Counted from the stretch's first letter, positions 8,149 to 17,745 are shown. The stretch is 48,046 nucleotides of DNA from Taibaiella sp. (GCA_021740995.1 JAIOYR010000021.1:1-48046), one strand, 5' to 3'. The notes: generated from the letters alone by a model not told the origin. Numbers and translations are program-made.

Positions 8149-9192
8149 TTAATAAAGCTTAGGGCAAGACCAGTTGTAGTTCGGGTTGCGCTCGCGTTTG
8201 TTGATACGGCCGAAGTAAATCAGAGATATTTCGTAGGCGCCTACACTGCGGGTCGCTGGGGTAAAGCTAGAAATGTTGATGTCATAACTCACTCCAAGGC
8301 GCATTTTAGACCACTCTATACCTATATAGGGAGCCAATGCATCCTGATAACGGTACCAGCCTCCCAGATAGAATATGGTGTTTTTCTGATACTCTTCGTC
8401 ATGACCCGGATTGAGTACGAAACCTACCGCTGCTCCCAGTACAAACTCCTGAGCTGCTGCCTGAGCCTGATAAAGACCACTTGCATACAGCACAGTATTA
8501 GGGTTCATATCAAAAGAACCACCTATGTAGCCTGTGTGACGAGAGTGTATTTGGTTAGAATCTGCATTAAGGAATGTCTCTACGGGACGTGTAAGGTGGT
8601 AATTAGAGTAACCAAGGTAGAAAGTAGCATGATCTGCAACCACACCCGAATACATAACACCTAAATTGAAGTCGGGATAGGTAAGATCCGCATTGTTAAA
8701 CACCTCCTGAGTAGGATAAGCGAGTGTGCCATTGCCATTGTCATACATATCTTCAAATGTCAGCTTGGCGAAGTTCAGGTTTTTCTGAACCAGCATACCC
8801 TGCAATCCAAACGATATGTGCTGCAACCTGTCGCGCCCAAATGCCTTATGATAACTCATCGACAGTCCCACCGTTGTATTGGTAAACCCACCCGAGCCAG
8901 CTTTGTCATACAGTCCCAAAAAACCAAGTCCCAGAGCGTCACCTTCCGGCAATTTTCCTTTCAGGGTAGCTAAATCTAAAGATATAGTACCGGTAACGTA
9001 TGGATTAGGGGAGACAGAAGCCCACTGAGAACGGTAATTTCCCGAGATACGAAGGTCGTCAGCCACCAATCCTGTCATGGCAGGGTTTAATGTCAACGGC
9101 GATGTGAAATATTGGGTAAAGTGTACATCCTGAGCTTTCGAAGAAATCGAAAACAACACCGCTACACCAACACCAAGTAATAATTTCTTCAT
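8149..9192 (-). CDS. PorP/SprF family type IX secretion outer-membrane protein
   Basis: 347 residues. It has a signal peptide (MKKLLLGVGVAVLFSISSKA), then QDVHFTQYFTSPLTLNPAMTG, the standard mature N-terminus of PorP/SprF proteins, with ISGNYRSQW following. The barrel body includes DALGLGFLGLYDKAGSGG, LSMSYHKAFG and a late GVSYDINISSFTPATRSVG motif. The C-terminus reads NYNWSCPKLY, the canonical Cys-Pro end of the family. SprF is required for surface display of SprB in Flavobacterium; PorP for gingipain secretion in Porphyromonas. No porK/L/M/N or SprB-like gene is adjacent, so this copy probably serves another cargo. It is followed by a rho-independent terminator and then a second, diverged copy. 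Confidence 0.92.
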   Translation of the reverse strand: MKKLLLGVGVAVLFSISSKAQDVHFTQYFTSPLTLNPAMTGLVADDLRISGNYRSQWASVSPNPYVTGTISLDLATLKGKLPEGDALGLGFLGLYDKAGSGGFTNTTVGLSMSYHKAFGRDRLQHISFGLQGMLVQKNLNFAKLTFEDMYDNGNGTLAYPTQEVFNNADLTYPDFNLGVMYSGVVADHATFYLGYSNYHLTRPVETFLNADSNQIHSRHTGYIGGSFDMNPNTVLYASGLYQAQAAAQEFVLGAAVGFVLNPGHDEEYQKNTIFYLGGWYRYQDALAPYIGIEWSKMRLGVSYDINISSFTPATRSVGAYEISLIYFGRINKRERNPNYNWSCPKLY

Positions 9193-9557
9193 CTTTTGGT
9201 CTTTTATAAATCAGTATAAAAAATTATGACAGCAAATTAAGCCAATTATTCCTTCTATACAAGACATTGGCAAATATTATTTTAGTTGGGTTAATATTCT
9301 CCTTCAAAAAGATAAATAAATTACTAATACCAACCTGACAAATATAAGTAAGCCATTTTGAAACAATCAGTTTATTTATCAACATTTTAACAATAGAATT
9401 AGTGTTAATGCGATTCGGGATTCTTTCCATCGTTAATAACGAAAAAACCGGTCGGTAATTGTTTCAATGAAAGTGGATTTTCTTTGCCTTTTCCTGTCGT
9501 TTCCATCTCCACTATGCTGCTACACTCCACCGATGTATATATATTTGCCCATATTTT
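9193..9557. other. AT-rich intergenic region between divergent PorP/SprF and murF-alr
   Basis: About 365 nt separate two divergently read genes. It holds the murF-alr -7 element near its right end. No convincing promoter for the PorP/SprF gene, no RNA gene and no repeat was found. The small open frames in it show no coding character. Confidence 0.6.
9540..9547 (+). promoter_or_regulatory. TAnnTTTG -7 element for murF-alr
   Basis: Reads TATATTTG, an exact consensus match, 10 nt before the ATG at 9558. This predicts a very short leader. No -33 TTG is seen at 17-20 nt. Confidence 0.55.
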
Positions 9558-12056
9558 ATGGCCAGCGTAGAGCAGATAAAAAATTGGTGCACAGGCGAAT
9601 GGGTGTTTTATAGCAAAAACAATCCGTCAATTACCGAACTTGCTATAGACACCCGCAATATACAGCAACCGGTTGCTGCACTATTCGTAGCGCTCAAAAC
9701 ACCCCTGCGAGATGGGCATAACTATATGCAGGCTGCCTGGGATGCCGGTGTGCGGAATTTTTTGGTTTCCCGCCGCGCTCCAATTCCTGTTTTGGCCGAT
9801 TCCAACATCCTTTTTGTGCCCGATACCTTGGAGGCACTGCAGCAGATAGCGGCTGCCCACCGTTCGCAATTCCATATTCCGGTCATTGGTATCACGGGCA
9901 GCAATGGTAAAACCGTAGTGAAAGAATGGCTGTCGCAGTTGCTGGGTACTGATTATAATACAGTACGCAGCCCCAAAAGCTACAATTCTCAGATAGGAGT
10001 ACCCCTATCGGTGTGGCAAATGGCAGACGAGCATAAGCTGGCAGTGTTTGAGGCAGGTATTTCTCAGCCCGGCGAAATGCAAAAGCTCGAACCGGTCATT
10101 CAGCCCACTATTGGTTTGTTTACCAATATAGGTGCTGCGCATAGCGAGGGTTTTGCCGATAACAAACAAAAAATCAATGAAAAACTACTTTTATTCCGCC
10201 ATGCGCACCAACTGGTCTATTGCACCGATGATGCCTTGTTGAACGAATGTGTGCAACAGATGATGCAAAGCCGGGGTAGCAAAGCACCCTTGCAGGTATT
10301 CACTTGGTCGGCCACGCATGAGGCTACTTTGCGCATCACCCAAAAGCAGACTGTGGCGGGCAAAACAAATATCAATGCCTTATACAAGGGTAAGGAAATA
10401 CACATCTCCATCCCTTTTTCAGACGATGCCTCAATAGAAAACGCCATTCATTGCTGGTGCATTATGTTGTTATTAGGGGTAAGTCAGGAGAAGGCCGAAG
10501 CCCGTATGCCATTGCTGCAACAAGTTTCTATGCGCATGGAAATGAGGCAGGGTGTCAACGATTGCACCATTATCAATGATACATACAACTCTGATCTAAC
10601 CTCCCTGCAACTGGCGCTCAACTTTCTGGAGCAACAAAAACAGCACAGCCGCCACACTGTTATTATGTCCGACATACTGCAGCCCGGCAAGCCGGAGCAG
10701 GATTTGTACCAGGAGGTAGCTACTTACATCAGCCGCAGAAACATACAGCGGTTTATAGGCATTGGCCCTGCCCTGTACAAGCACAGAGATTTATTCAAAA
10801 AGCACAAGGGGCTGCAAAGTATATTCTATAAATCTACAGAGCTCTTTCTGAAAAAAATCCATCTGTTGTCCTTCGGCTCCGAAGCTATACTGCTCAAGGG
10901 CGCACGTATTTTTGCTTTTGAGAAGATAGGATTGCTACTGGAGCAGAAGGTACACCAGACTGTAATGACTATAGACCTCCGTGCACTGAAGGAGAATCTG
11001 GATGTATTCAGATCCCTGCTCGCTCCGGGTGTCAAAACCATGGCTATGGTCAAAGCCTTTGCCTATGGCAGTGGCAGCTTCGAGATAGCCAATCTGCTGC
11101 AGTATGCAGGTGTAGATTATCTGGCTGTTGCCTATACCGATGAAGGCGTAGCGCTGCGCAAGGCAGGTATAAAACTACCTATAATGGTAATGAGCCCCGA
11201 TGCTACTTCATTCGACAGAATGATAGCCTGGAAACTGGAGCCGGAGTTGTATAACTTCCGTTCCTTCGCTGCATTTACAGCCATAGCAGCTACACTGCAG
11301 GTTACTGCCTACCCGGTACACATCAAGCTCGATACCGGCATGCACCGGCTGGGCTTCAACCCCGATGATATCCACGAGCTTACTAAGCAGATAGAAGCAA
11401 ACTCCACTATACACATAGCCAGTATTTTCAGCCACCTAGCCGCCAGCGATGATGCCGCCGAAGACAGCTACTCTGCTCAGCAGGCAGCCCGCTTCGATGT
11501 CATGAGCAGCAGCATATTGCAGCACCTCTCTTACAGACCCTTATTGCACCTCTGCAACTCTGCAGCCATTGCCCGCCACAAGCTTTTGCACTACGACATG
11601 GTGCGCCTTGGTCTCGGTCTTTATGGAGTAGATAGCAGTGCCACCCTTGCCGGTAAGTTGCAGCAGATAAGTGCCCTGAGAACCAGCATAGCACAGGTGC
11701 GCGATGTTGCCGCCGGTGAAAACATAGGCTACGGACATCATACCATAGCACCGCACAATATGCGCATAGCCACCATCTGCATAGGTTATGCCGATGGCTA
11801 CCCCCGCACCATGGGCAATGGCAAGGCTTATGTACTTATCAATGGCAGCAAAGCCCCCACTGTAGGTTCTATTTGTATGGACATGTGTATGGTAGACATC
11901 ACAGCTATCCCCGGCGTAGCAGAGGGCGGCGAGGCAATAGTTTTTGGGCCTGGTCTGCCGGTTACACAGCTTGCCGCATGGGCAGGCACCATCTCCTACG
12001 AAATCATGACCGGCATCTCCCAGCGGGTAAAACGGGTATACATGAATGAAGGGTAG
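9558..12056 (+). CDS. murF-alr: Bifunctional MurF ligase-alanine racemase
   Basis: 832 residues, a fusion of two peptidoglycan-precursor enzymes. Residues 1-460 are a UDP-N-acetylmuramoyl-tripeptide:D-Ala-D-Ala ligase: ELAIDTR at the substrate-binding start, the ATP P-loop GITGSNGKT at 111-119, and INDTYNSD in the central/C-terminal domain. Residues 470-832 are a PLP-dependent alanine racemase. It opens with MTIDLRALKENLDVF, has the Schiff-base Lys499 in MVKAFAYGSG, LDTGMHRLGF, the catalytic Tyr near 725 in GENIGYGHH, and SICMDMCMVDIT. Alr makes D-Ala, which Ddl joins and MurF then adds to the precursor. Fusion of the two is common in Bacteroidota. Both active sites look intact. It stands alone, convergent with the sensor-kinase gene. 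Confidence 0.95.
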   Translation: MASVEQIKNWCTGEWVFYSKNNPSITELAIDTRNIQQPVAALFVALKTPLRDGHNYMQAAWDAGVRNFLVSRRAPIPVLADSNILFVPDTLEALQQIAAAHRSQFHIPVIGITGSNGKTVVKEWLSQLLGTDYNTVRSPKSYNSQIGVPLSVWQMADEHKLAVFEAGISQPGEMQKLEPVIQPTIGLFTNIGAAHSEGFADNKQKINEKLLLFRHAHQLVYCTDDALLNECVQQMMQSRGSKAPLQVFTWSATHEATLRITQKQTVAGKTNINALYKGKEIHISIPFSDDASIENAIHCWCIMLLLGVSQEKAEARMPLLQQVSMRMEMRQGVNDCTIINDTYNSDLTSLQLALNFLEQQKQHSRHTVIMSDILQPGKPEQDLYQEVATYISRRNIQRFIGIGPALYKHRDLFKKHKGLQSIFYKSTELFLKKIHLLSFGSEAILLKGARIFAFEKIGLLLEQKVHQTVMTIDLRALKENLDVFRSLLAPGVKTMAMVKAFAYGSGSFEIANLLQYAGVDYLAVAYTDEGVALRKAGIKLPIMVMSPDATSFDRMIAWKLEPELYNFRSFAAFTAIAATLQVTAYPVHIKLDTGMHRLGFNPDDIHELTKQIEANSTIHIASIFSHLAASDDAAEDSYSAQQAARFDVMSSSILQHLSYRPLLHLCNSAAIARHKLLHYDMVRLGLGLYGVDSSATLAGKLQQISALRTSIAQVRDVAAGENIGYGHHTIAPHNMRIATICIGYADGYPRTMGNGKAYVLINGSKAPTVGSICMDMCMVDITAIPGVAEGGEAIVFGPGLPVTQLAAWAGTISYEIMTGISQRVKRVYMNEG

Positions 12057-12114
12057 GGGGCGTGTACACGATGCCTATACAGCTATAAAATTCCTCCGCC
12101 CCCTTTAAAACTAC

Positions 12115-12162
12115 CTCCGCGTCTTCGCGCCCCTGCCTGCGGTAGGCAGGTCTGCGGTAAAA
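12115..12162. repeat. Nonamer element (CTCCGCGT/CTTCGCG type) interrupted by a palindrome
   Basis: Two degenerate units of the CTTTGTGnn family (CTCCGCGT, CTTCGCGCC) are followed by CTGCGGTAAAA. The palindrome CCTGCCTGCGGTAGGCAGG (12132-12150) sits between them as if inserted. It lies between the convergent murF-alr and sensor-kinase genes. Confidence 0.55.
12132..12150. repeat. 19-bp palindromic repeat, copy 1
   Basis: CCTGCC-tgcggta-GGCAGG, a dyad of two 6-bp arms. Related copies occur at 30289-30307, 30653-30671 and 45054-45073. Confidence 0.75.
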
Positions 12163-12171
12163 TCAAAAAAA

Positions 12172-15126
12172 CTACTCATCCAGCGGTATCACTATAGACA
12201 CCACTGTCCAGTGAAAACTGCCTGTATCATTGGTCCGTTCTTTTATATCAAAGGTGATGGTCTTGTTCTGTATAATGCTCAGTTGTTCTATCCGTTTCTT
12301 TATATTCTCCAGCCCGAACGACTCATGTTTCGATAGCTTTTCATTCTTTTTATAGTTCAGCCCCACTCCGTTATCCTTTACCTCTATACACAGGCTGCCC
12401 TTCCGCTCAAAGATGTTCAGGTATATGTGTCCCTCTCTCCCTTCCAGCGGCAATATGCCATGTTTTATAGAGTTCTCCACCAGTGGCTGTATCAGCAGCG
12501 GCGGTATCATAATTTCAGAGAGGTCCAGCCCTTTGTCTATAATGATGTTATAATTGAGTTTTTCTTTAAACCGCAGTTTCTCCAATAGAAGATAGTTGCT
12601 GACCAGGTCTATTTCTTTTTGCAGCGGTATCAGCTCTTTCGATATGTTGTGCATGTTTTGCCGCACCAGATCAGCTATTACCCTTATATATTCATTGGCA
12701 GCCAGCTTGTCGTTTTTGTTTATCAGCCCCTGCACATTGTTCAGCGTATTGAAAACGAAGTGTGGGTTCATCAGTGCATTCAGCGCCTTGTATTCCGATT
12801 TCATAAACCTTACTTTCATTTCATGCTCCTTATCTTTTTTATTGAGAATATATTTCAGCCGTTTTCTGCTCACAAACACTATTGCATATATTATTCCTGT
12901 TATTGTCAGCAGCACAAACCACCACCGGGTCCAGAAGGGGCGGGTAATGCGCAGCCCGAATTCTACCGGCCTGCTGAACTCGCTCGATGTAGTTTTTGCC
13001 CGTATTTTTATAGTGTACTTACCATACCCCGAATGTACAAGGTTAATGTCCTCGCCCTTTATGTCGGCCCAGTGCTCATCATCGCTTTTAGATATGGAAT
13101 ACTGATACGTCACCTTGTTACCCGGAAAAGATACAGTTGCAAAAGATATAGTCATATTCCCCGATTCGCCAAACGGTATCACCAGCCTGTCGCCTATCTG
13201 GTAGCTGCGGGTGCCAGACCGCAATTCTGTGAAATACAGTTTGGGTGGCGGCTGTTTGGCTATCAGACATTCCTTATCAAATCGTGTAATCATCCCATCC
13301 TTCATAAAATAGCATACACTGCCATCGGTGGCTACAGCGTTAGCTTGCAGCGGTATGAAAGGGTTATCAATTACGGATAGTTTATACTGTCTGTTGCCTC
13401 TGTCTGTAGATACCGTCAGCAGCCTGTACAGATTATTGTTGCTGATGAGTATATGCCCTTCATCTATTTTGTATAGCCGGTCCCATATACAGTCATCCAG
13501 ACTTATGGTATCCACGGTCATCTTCGTTTTCCAGTTCCTGAATACCAGCAGCAGATTGTCATTGTTATACCCCACCATGTCATCGCCTATAAATTCGAAT
13601 ACTTTCATGGAGCTATTGCTGAATCCCTTTTGTTCTGTCACACTACCTGTATCAGTAATTGTATACAGTCCCTTGGCAGTCGCATACCAAAGGTTGTCTG
13701 CATTATCTTTTGTCATCCACGTTATTCTATCATCACTATGGTTGATGCCTATTTTTAGCTGGTAAGCTGTTGTTTGTTGCATCGAGTCCAGGCGCATTTT
13801 TATTATAGCGTCAGACTTTCTTAGGTACAGATTGTTGTTAAGATAAAAAATAGCTTTTGTGCCGGTGGCAGCATCTATGTATTTATAAGTAGTCTTATCT
13901 GCATGTATATTCCGGTTGCACATCAGGTCCTGCCCTACAATACTGAAATACCTGTAATTGCTGTCTAAATAAAAGTTGTGTGTGGAATTGGTTAGATAGT
14001 TCTGTTTTTTTATTTCCGCTACATTTATCAAACATTTCTGGGCACTATTATTGAAGCCATAAAAGTTGCCATTAGAAAGACCATAAAATAACTGTCCCTT
14101 ATGTGCGAATGAGTACTTTACCTGTCCATTATAGAGCCCTTTAGATAAACCCGTTTTTTTAAAATCATTCATCAATACAAATACACCATCATTCAGCGTG
14201 CTTATCCAGTAGTTGCCATACCGGTCATTTGATACCGATGATACATTTTGTTCTTTAAGCAGGTGCATAGTGTCATTAATATAAAGCCCATTGGTCGTGG
14301 CAAAAAACCGATATTCATTGCACAGGAAAATTCGGTTCAGGTAGTTTTTTTTGTGGAAGTCTGCAGGGAACTTTGCTACATAACTCATGCCTGCGGTGTA
14401 TATATTCTGTTTATTAAAGAGATAGTCCTGATTCTGGCAGGATGTAAACATTTGAGCATTTCCACCCGTATCCATTCTGAAGGTATCTACATCAAATTGT
14501 TGTTTTATGTCCATAAGTGTATCTACCAATATAGCCTTATTAGCAAACGTTAGTTTATACCGGTTGTGCGACTCTTTTTTGCGGTATATTAATCCCCCGT
14601 ATTTTGAGGGTTGGTACACTTTTTTAATGTCTACTAAATGGCATTTATTGGCTGTAATGTTTAGGAATTTCGTGTAGTTATTCAGGGTGATGATAACACT
14701 GCTGTCTTTTTGTGGTGTTATGAATTTCACCCTGGGCAATTGAAAGGGCAATTTTAATAACGGAGTATTTCGGGCAGTATGAAAGGTGTCATTCTTATAA
14801 TAACAGAGTTCCCCGTTGAACGATACTAACCACAGCCTGCCATACAGATCTTCGCTGAAAAGAAATACTTCATTGTCTGGTAGCCCGTTGAAGGTAGTGT
14901 AGACATCAAATTTTATGCCATTGTACCGCGCTACGCCTTTGTCAGTGCCAAACCACAGGAAACCCTTGCTGTCTCTGTATACCTGATACACAGTGTTGCC
15001 GGGCAGACCGTTGTCGCTGGTGAAGTGAAGCATCGGGAAATCCTGACCAAACACATGCTCTGTTCGGCATAGTGTTATCATCGCTATCAGCAGAAACAAC
15101 AATGACCTGTTCTTTGGTTTAATCAT
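12172..15126 (-). CDS. Propeller-type sensor histidine kinase (LytS/His_kinase family)
   Basis: 984 residues. A signal-like N-terminus is followed by a periplasmic beta-propeller of two-component-regulator type; repeats such as LPGNTVYQVYRDSKGFLWFGTDKG and LPDNEVFLFSEDLYGRLWLV are clear near the start, and more degenerate units run to about 620. A Y_Y_Y-like beta domain comes next (about 640-735), then one membrane helix (WWFVLLTITGIIYAIVFV). The cytoplasmic part is the His_kinase family (LytS type): the phospho-acceptor His near 791 in NPHFVFNTLNN, then an ATPase domain with IPPLLIQPLVENSIKHG and DNGVGL. It should sense an extracytoplasmic ligand and phosphorylate the LytTR regulator encoded just upstream, whose 3' end overlaps this start by 8 bp. 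Confidence 0.93.
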   Translation of the reverse strand: MIKPKNRSLLFLLIAMITLCRTEHVFGQDFPMLHFTSDNGLPGNTVYQVYRDSKGFLWFGTDKGVARYNGIKFDVYTTFNGLPDNEVFLFSEDLYGRLWLVSFNGELCYYKNDTFHTARNTPLLKLPFQLPRVKFITPQKDSSVIITLNNYTKFLNITANKCHLVDIKKVYQPSKYGGLIYRKKESHNRYKLTFANKAILVDTLMDIKQQFDVDTFRMDTGGNAQMFTSCQNQDYLFNKQNIYTAGMSYVAKFPADFHKKNYLNRIFLCNEYRFFATTNGLYINDTMHLLKEQNVSSVSNDRYGNYWISTLNDGVFVLMNDFKKTGLSKGLYNGQVKYSFAHKGQLFYGLSNGNFYGFNNSAQKCLINVAEIKKQNYLTNSTHNFYLDSNYRYFSIVGQDLMCNRNIHADKTTYKYIDAATGTKAIFYLNNNLYLRKSDAIIKMRLDSMQQTTAYQLKIGINHSDDRITWMTKDNADNLWYATAKGLYTITDTGSVTEQKGFSNSSMKVFEFIGDDMVGYNNDNLLLVFRNWKTKMTVDTISLDDCIWDRLYKIDEGHILISNNNLYRLLTVSTDRGNRQYKLSVIDNPFIPLQANAVATDGSVCYFMKDGMITRFDKECLIAKQPPPKLYFTELRSGTRSYQIGDRLVIPFGESGNMTISFATVSFPGNKVTYQYSISKSDDEHWADIKGEDINLVHSGYGKYTIKIRAKTTSSEFSRPVEFGLRITRPFWTRWWFVLLTITGIIYAIVFVSRKRLKYILNKKDKEHEMKVRFMKSEYKALNALMNPHFVFNTLNNVQGLINKNDKLAANEYIRVIADLVRQNMHNISKELIPLQKEIDLVSNYLLLEKLRFKEKLNYNIIIDKGLDLSEIMIPPLLIQPLVENSIKHGILPLEGREGHIYLNIFERKGSLCIEVKDNGVGLNYKKNEKLSKHESFGLENIKKRIEQLSIIQNKTITFDIKERTNDTGSFHWTVVSIVIPLDE

Positions 15127-15910
15127 TGTTTTTCAGAAAATCTATAAGTGTTGCCAGCCGGCGTCTGCTTACCGGCAGGGTGAATTCATTATTTACTACT
15201 ACTTGTCCGATATCATCTCTTATTATGTTATTTACATGCAGCCGGTTTATAAGATAAGATTTGTGTATTCTGTAAAACATATCTGGGGGTAGCAGTTCTT
15301 CATAGTCAGATAAGGAAACACTCATAATTTTTTCTTTAGAAACATCATTTTTCAGAAAGATAACCCTGCTATAGCTTCCGTGTGCCTCCAGGAAGAGAAT
15401 ATGCTTGAACTCCACTATTTCAATGGTGTTCGTTTCCCTGAGCGTAATTTTCAGTGCTTTCGACCTGTTGTTTATCTGTCTCCCTATATCATTGTAGGTT
15501 TCCGACGGCTTCTGAATTAGTTTTTTGTAAGATACCCTTTCTGACAGTCTTTTTACGGCGTTGCTCAGTTCCGGAATGCTTATCGGTTTCAGGATGTAGT
15601 CAACCGCATTGAGCTTGAATGCCCTTATTGCATAATCGTCGTATGCAGTCACAAATACTATCTCGAAATTCACGGGAGATACACGCTCCAGAAATTCGAA
15701 TGCATTTTCTTTGGGCATTTCTATGTCTAGAAATATCGCATCCGGACGCTTTTTGTTTATCAGATCTTCGGCTTCCCTGGTGCTGTTCGCAACTCCCATT
15801 ACGCTTATGGGTTCTTCAATATATTCCGATAAAATGTATTTCAAATTTTCACACGCATCTTTCTCGTCATCTACTATCAGTACACTTAGTGCTTTGGAGT
15901 TTGTATGCAT
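15119..15910 (-). CDS. LytTR-family response regulator
   Basis: 263 residues. Residues 1-125 form a receiver domain: acidic pair Asp14/Asp15 in LIVDDE, phospho-acceptor Asp62 in IFLDIEMP, a Thr/Ala switch in FVTAYDDYA and the conserved Lys108 in DYILKPI. Residues 155-260 form a LytTR DNA-binding domain, with IEIVEFKHILFLEAHGSYSRV and the closing FYRIHKSYLINRLHVN and LPVSRRR motifs. It is the first gene of the pair, and its stop codon lies inside the start of the sensor kinase (8-bp overlap), so the two are translationally coupled. Regulators of this type bind paired direct repeats in promoters; the targets cannot be read here. A run of about 190 non-coding bases precedes it. Confidence 0.94.
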   Translation of the reverse strand: MHTNSKALSVLIVDDEKDACENLKYILSEYIEEPISVMGVANSTREAEDLINKKRPDAIFLDIEMPKENAFEFLERVSPVNFEIVFVTAYDDYAIRAFKLNAVDYILKPISIPELSNAVKRLSERVSYKKLIQKPSETYNDIGRQINNRSKALKITLRETNTIEIVEFKHILFLEAHGSYSRVIFLKNDVSKEKIMSVSLSDYEELLPPDMFYRIHKSYLINRLHVNNIIRDDIGQVVVNNEFTLPVSRRRLATLIDFLKNND

Positions 15911-16036
15911 AGTGGATATATGTAGTTAGTCGATAATTTTCATAGCGTCTTTTTGCACGGGTTGCTGCTAAAGATAATACGAATTGTAACTAATACAAAA
16001 CCTTGTACTTCCTTGTAATATTCTTCTTGCTTACCG

Positions 16037-16044
16037 TACATTTG
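16037..16044 (+). promoter_or_regulatory. TAnnTTTG -7 element upstream of the GT2 gene
   Basis: Reads TACATTTG, an exact match, about 75 nt before the ATG at 16119. A TTG at 16012-16014 is 22 nt upstream, slightly far for a -33 element. Confidence 0.5.
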
Positions 16045-16118
16045 TTGGGTGCAGTAGTATTTTCTACGCTGCTTATTTGTGATAGTAAATATGGAATTTG
16101 TTTCAATATCACTTTGTT

Positions 16119-17087
16119 ATGTTATCAGTTATCATACCTACATATAATCGGGAGGGATTAATAAAATTCACACTCGATTCGCTTACAGCGCACTTGCATC
16201 CGGGTGTGACATTGGAAGTAATTGTTATTGATGATGGCTCCACAGACAATACTGCAAATCTCATAAACAAGTATTACCCTGAGGTGAGGCTGCTGAAGAA
16301 TGCCGGCAAGGGCACGCCTGCAGCGCGCAATACCGGTTTGGCTGCGGCTACCGGAAAATACATTTGTTACCTCGACTCTGATGACCTCGTAGGGGAGCAG
16401 TTTTTTGGTGCCAAAATAGCCTATCTTGAGAACCATGCAGATACAGACGCCTGCTATGGTACCTACGACTATTTCCAGTCCGATGGGCCCTTCAGCAAAG
16501 ACCAGATTCAGTTTAAGCACAAGTATCCTATGTACACCGACAGTACCCGATATGCCAGGGAGCATCTGGTCAACTACTTAGGTGGAAGCTATCTCCCTGC
16601 CAATTGCATAGTGTGGCGAAAGGATTTTCTGCTCAGACGCAGGGGGCACGATGAGCACATGATGATCAATCAGGACGTGGAATTGTTTGTAAGGAGTATT
16701 TTTAACGGGCTCCGGATTATCGGTATAGATGACAGAACAAGTGTATACATAAGAAAACACTCGCTGGATGCCAGAGTGGGGGACCCGGGAAATGCCGCTG
16801 AAAAGTGGCGCCAGATTTTGCAACTCAGAAAACGAATTTTCGCTGACCTGAAAAAATATTCCTTGGAAGAAGACGATTGTTTTATCGCATTGAGTACTTT
16901 TCTCTTCAATTACTGGAAAATGCTCAGGCACTCAGAGCCTAATATTGCGATAGAATACCTCGAATTTGCCAAAAAGGTTTATTGGCCGGTTCCGGTAAAG
17001 GGAAATCTGGGATACCGTTTACTTGCTTTATTTTTTGGTCCTGTTCGTGCCACTGAGATAAAGTATTCACTGCTCAAAAGAGATTGA
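16119..17087 (+). CDS. Family 2 glycosyltransferase
   Basis: 322 residues from the ATG at 16119; an in-frame TTG 21 nt upstream would add MFQYHFV, but starting at MLSVIIPTYN places the first beta-strand at the N-terminus as usual for GT-A enzymes. The nucleotide-sugar site is clear: SVIIPTYNREG, then VIDDGSTDNTANLI, AARNTGLAAATGKYICYLDSDD with the DxD-like metal motif, and a later acidic NQDVELFVR. No membrane helix is present, so it works at the cytoplasmic face. Donor and acceptor cannot be told from sequence. It lies 31 nt before tmk on the same strand, and the two may be co-transcribed although their functions are unrelated. Confidence 0.9.
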   Translation: MLSVIIPTYNREGLIKFTLDSLTAHLHPGVTLEVIVIDDGSTDNTANLINKYYPEVRLLKNAGKGTPAARNTGLAAATGKYICYLDSDDLVGEQFFGAKIAYLENHADTDACYGTYDYFQSDGPFSKDQIQFKHKYPMYTDSTRYAREHLVNYLGGSYLPANCIVWRKDFLLRRRGHDEHMMINQDVELFVRSIFNGLRIIGIDDRTSVYIRKHSLDARVGDPGNAAEKWRQILQLRKRIFADLKKYSLEEDDCFIALSTFLFNYWKMLRHSEPNIAIEYLEFAKKVYWPVPVKGNLGYRLLALFFGPVRATEIKYSLLKRD

Positions 17088-17118
17088 ATAAAATGTAATT
17101 GCTAACTTGAATAGTATA

Positions 17119-17745
17119 ATGAGTAAGAATCTATTTATTGCAATAGAAGGAACTGATGGAAGTGGCAAAAGCACGCAGGCAGCTATGCTGGCGCAGCGTC
17201 TTACAGAGGAAGGTCACAAAGTACATCTTACATTCGAGCCTACCAATGGGCATATAGGTAAGCTGCTGCGTAGTATACTTAAAGGGGAAATAAGTATAGA
17301 CCAAAAGGCAATAGCCGGCTTGTTTCTGGCCGACAGGCTCGATCATTTACTGAACACTCAGGATGGAATCCTGAAGAAAATGGAAGAAGGCTACACCGTA
17401 ATCTCCGATAGGTATTATTTTTCATCCTATGCCTATCATAGTGTATATATGGATATGGATTGGGTGATAGCCTGCAACGAAATGTGTGCGCAAATTTTGC
17501 GACCTCACCTCAATATCTTTGTAGACGTACCCCCCGAGGTATGTATGCAGCGGATAAACGACAACAGGGAAACACCCGAATTGTATGAAACCTCTGATAT
17601 ATTGAGAAAGGTGAGAGCAAACTATTTTACTGCATTTGAGAAATTGACAAATAGAGAAGAGGTGAGAATAATTGACGGAAACAAAGCTATTGATGCTGTA
17701 AGCGACAATATATGGCATTCCTTCAGTGAGCTGCTTTCACTATAG
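17119..17745 (+). CDS. tmk: Thymidylate kinase
   Basis: 208 residues from ATG 17119 (an in-frame TTG 12 nt upstream is less likely). The enzyme phosphorylates dTMP to dTDP with ATP. The P-loop IEGTDGSGKST is at residues 9-19. The DR(Y/H) motif appears as VISDRYYFSSYAYHS, the base- and sugar-binding loop as FLADRLDHL, and the LID region includes the RINDNRE segment, an arginine-bearing LID. A FVDVPPEVCMQRI stretch precedes this LID region. Length is normal for bacterial Tmk. The gene follows the glycosyltransferase and is convergent with a small membrane-protein gene 21 nt downstream. Essential nucleotide-metabolism gene; identification is secure. Confidence 0.95.
   Translation: MSKNLFIAIEGTDGSGKSTQAAMLAQRLTEEGHKVHLTFEPTNGHIGKLLRSILKGEISIDQKAIAGLFLADRLDHLLNTQDGILKKMEEGYTVISDRYYFSSYAYHSVYMDMDWVIACNEMCAQILRPHLNIFVDVPPEVCMQRINDNRETPELYETSDILRKVRANYFTAFEKLTNREEVRIIDGNKAIDAVSDNIWHSFSELLSL

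Noticed and set aside
9224-9430. Small open frame on the minus strand upstream of the PorP/SprF gene
   Set aside because: AT-rich Ile/Asn/Lys composition with no start context or family resemblance.
16098-16118. TTG start for the glycosyltransferase
   Set aside because: The ATG 21 nt downstream places the first GT-A strand exactly at the N-terminus as in related proteins.
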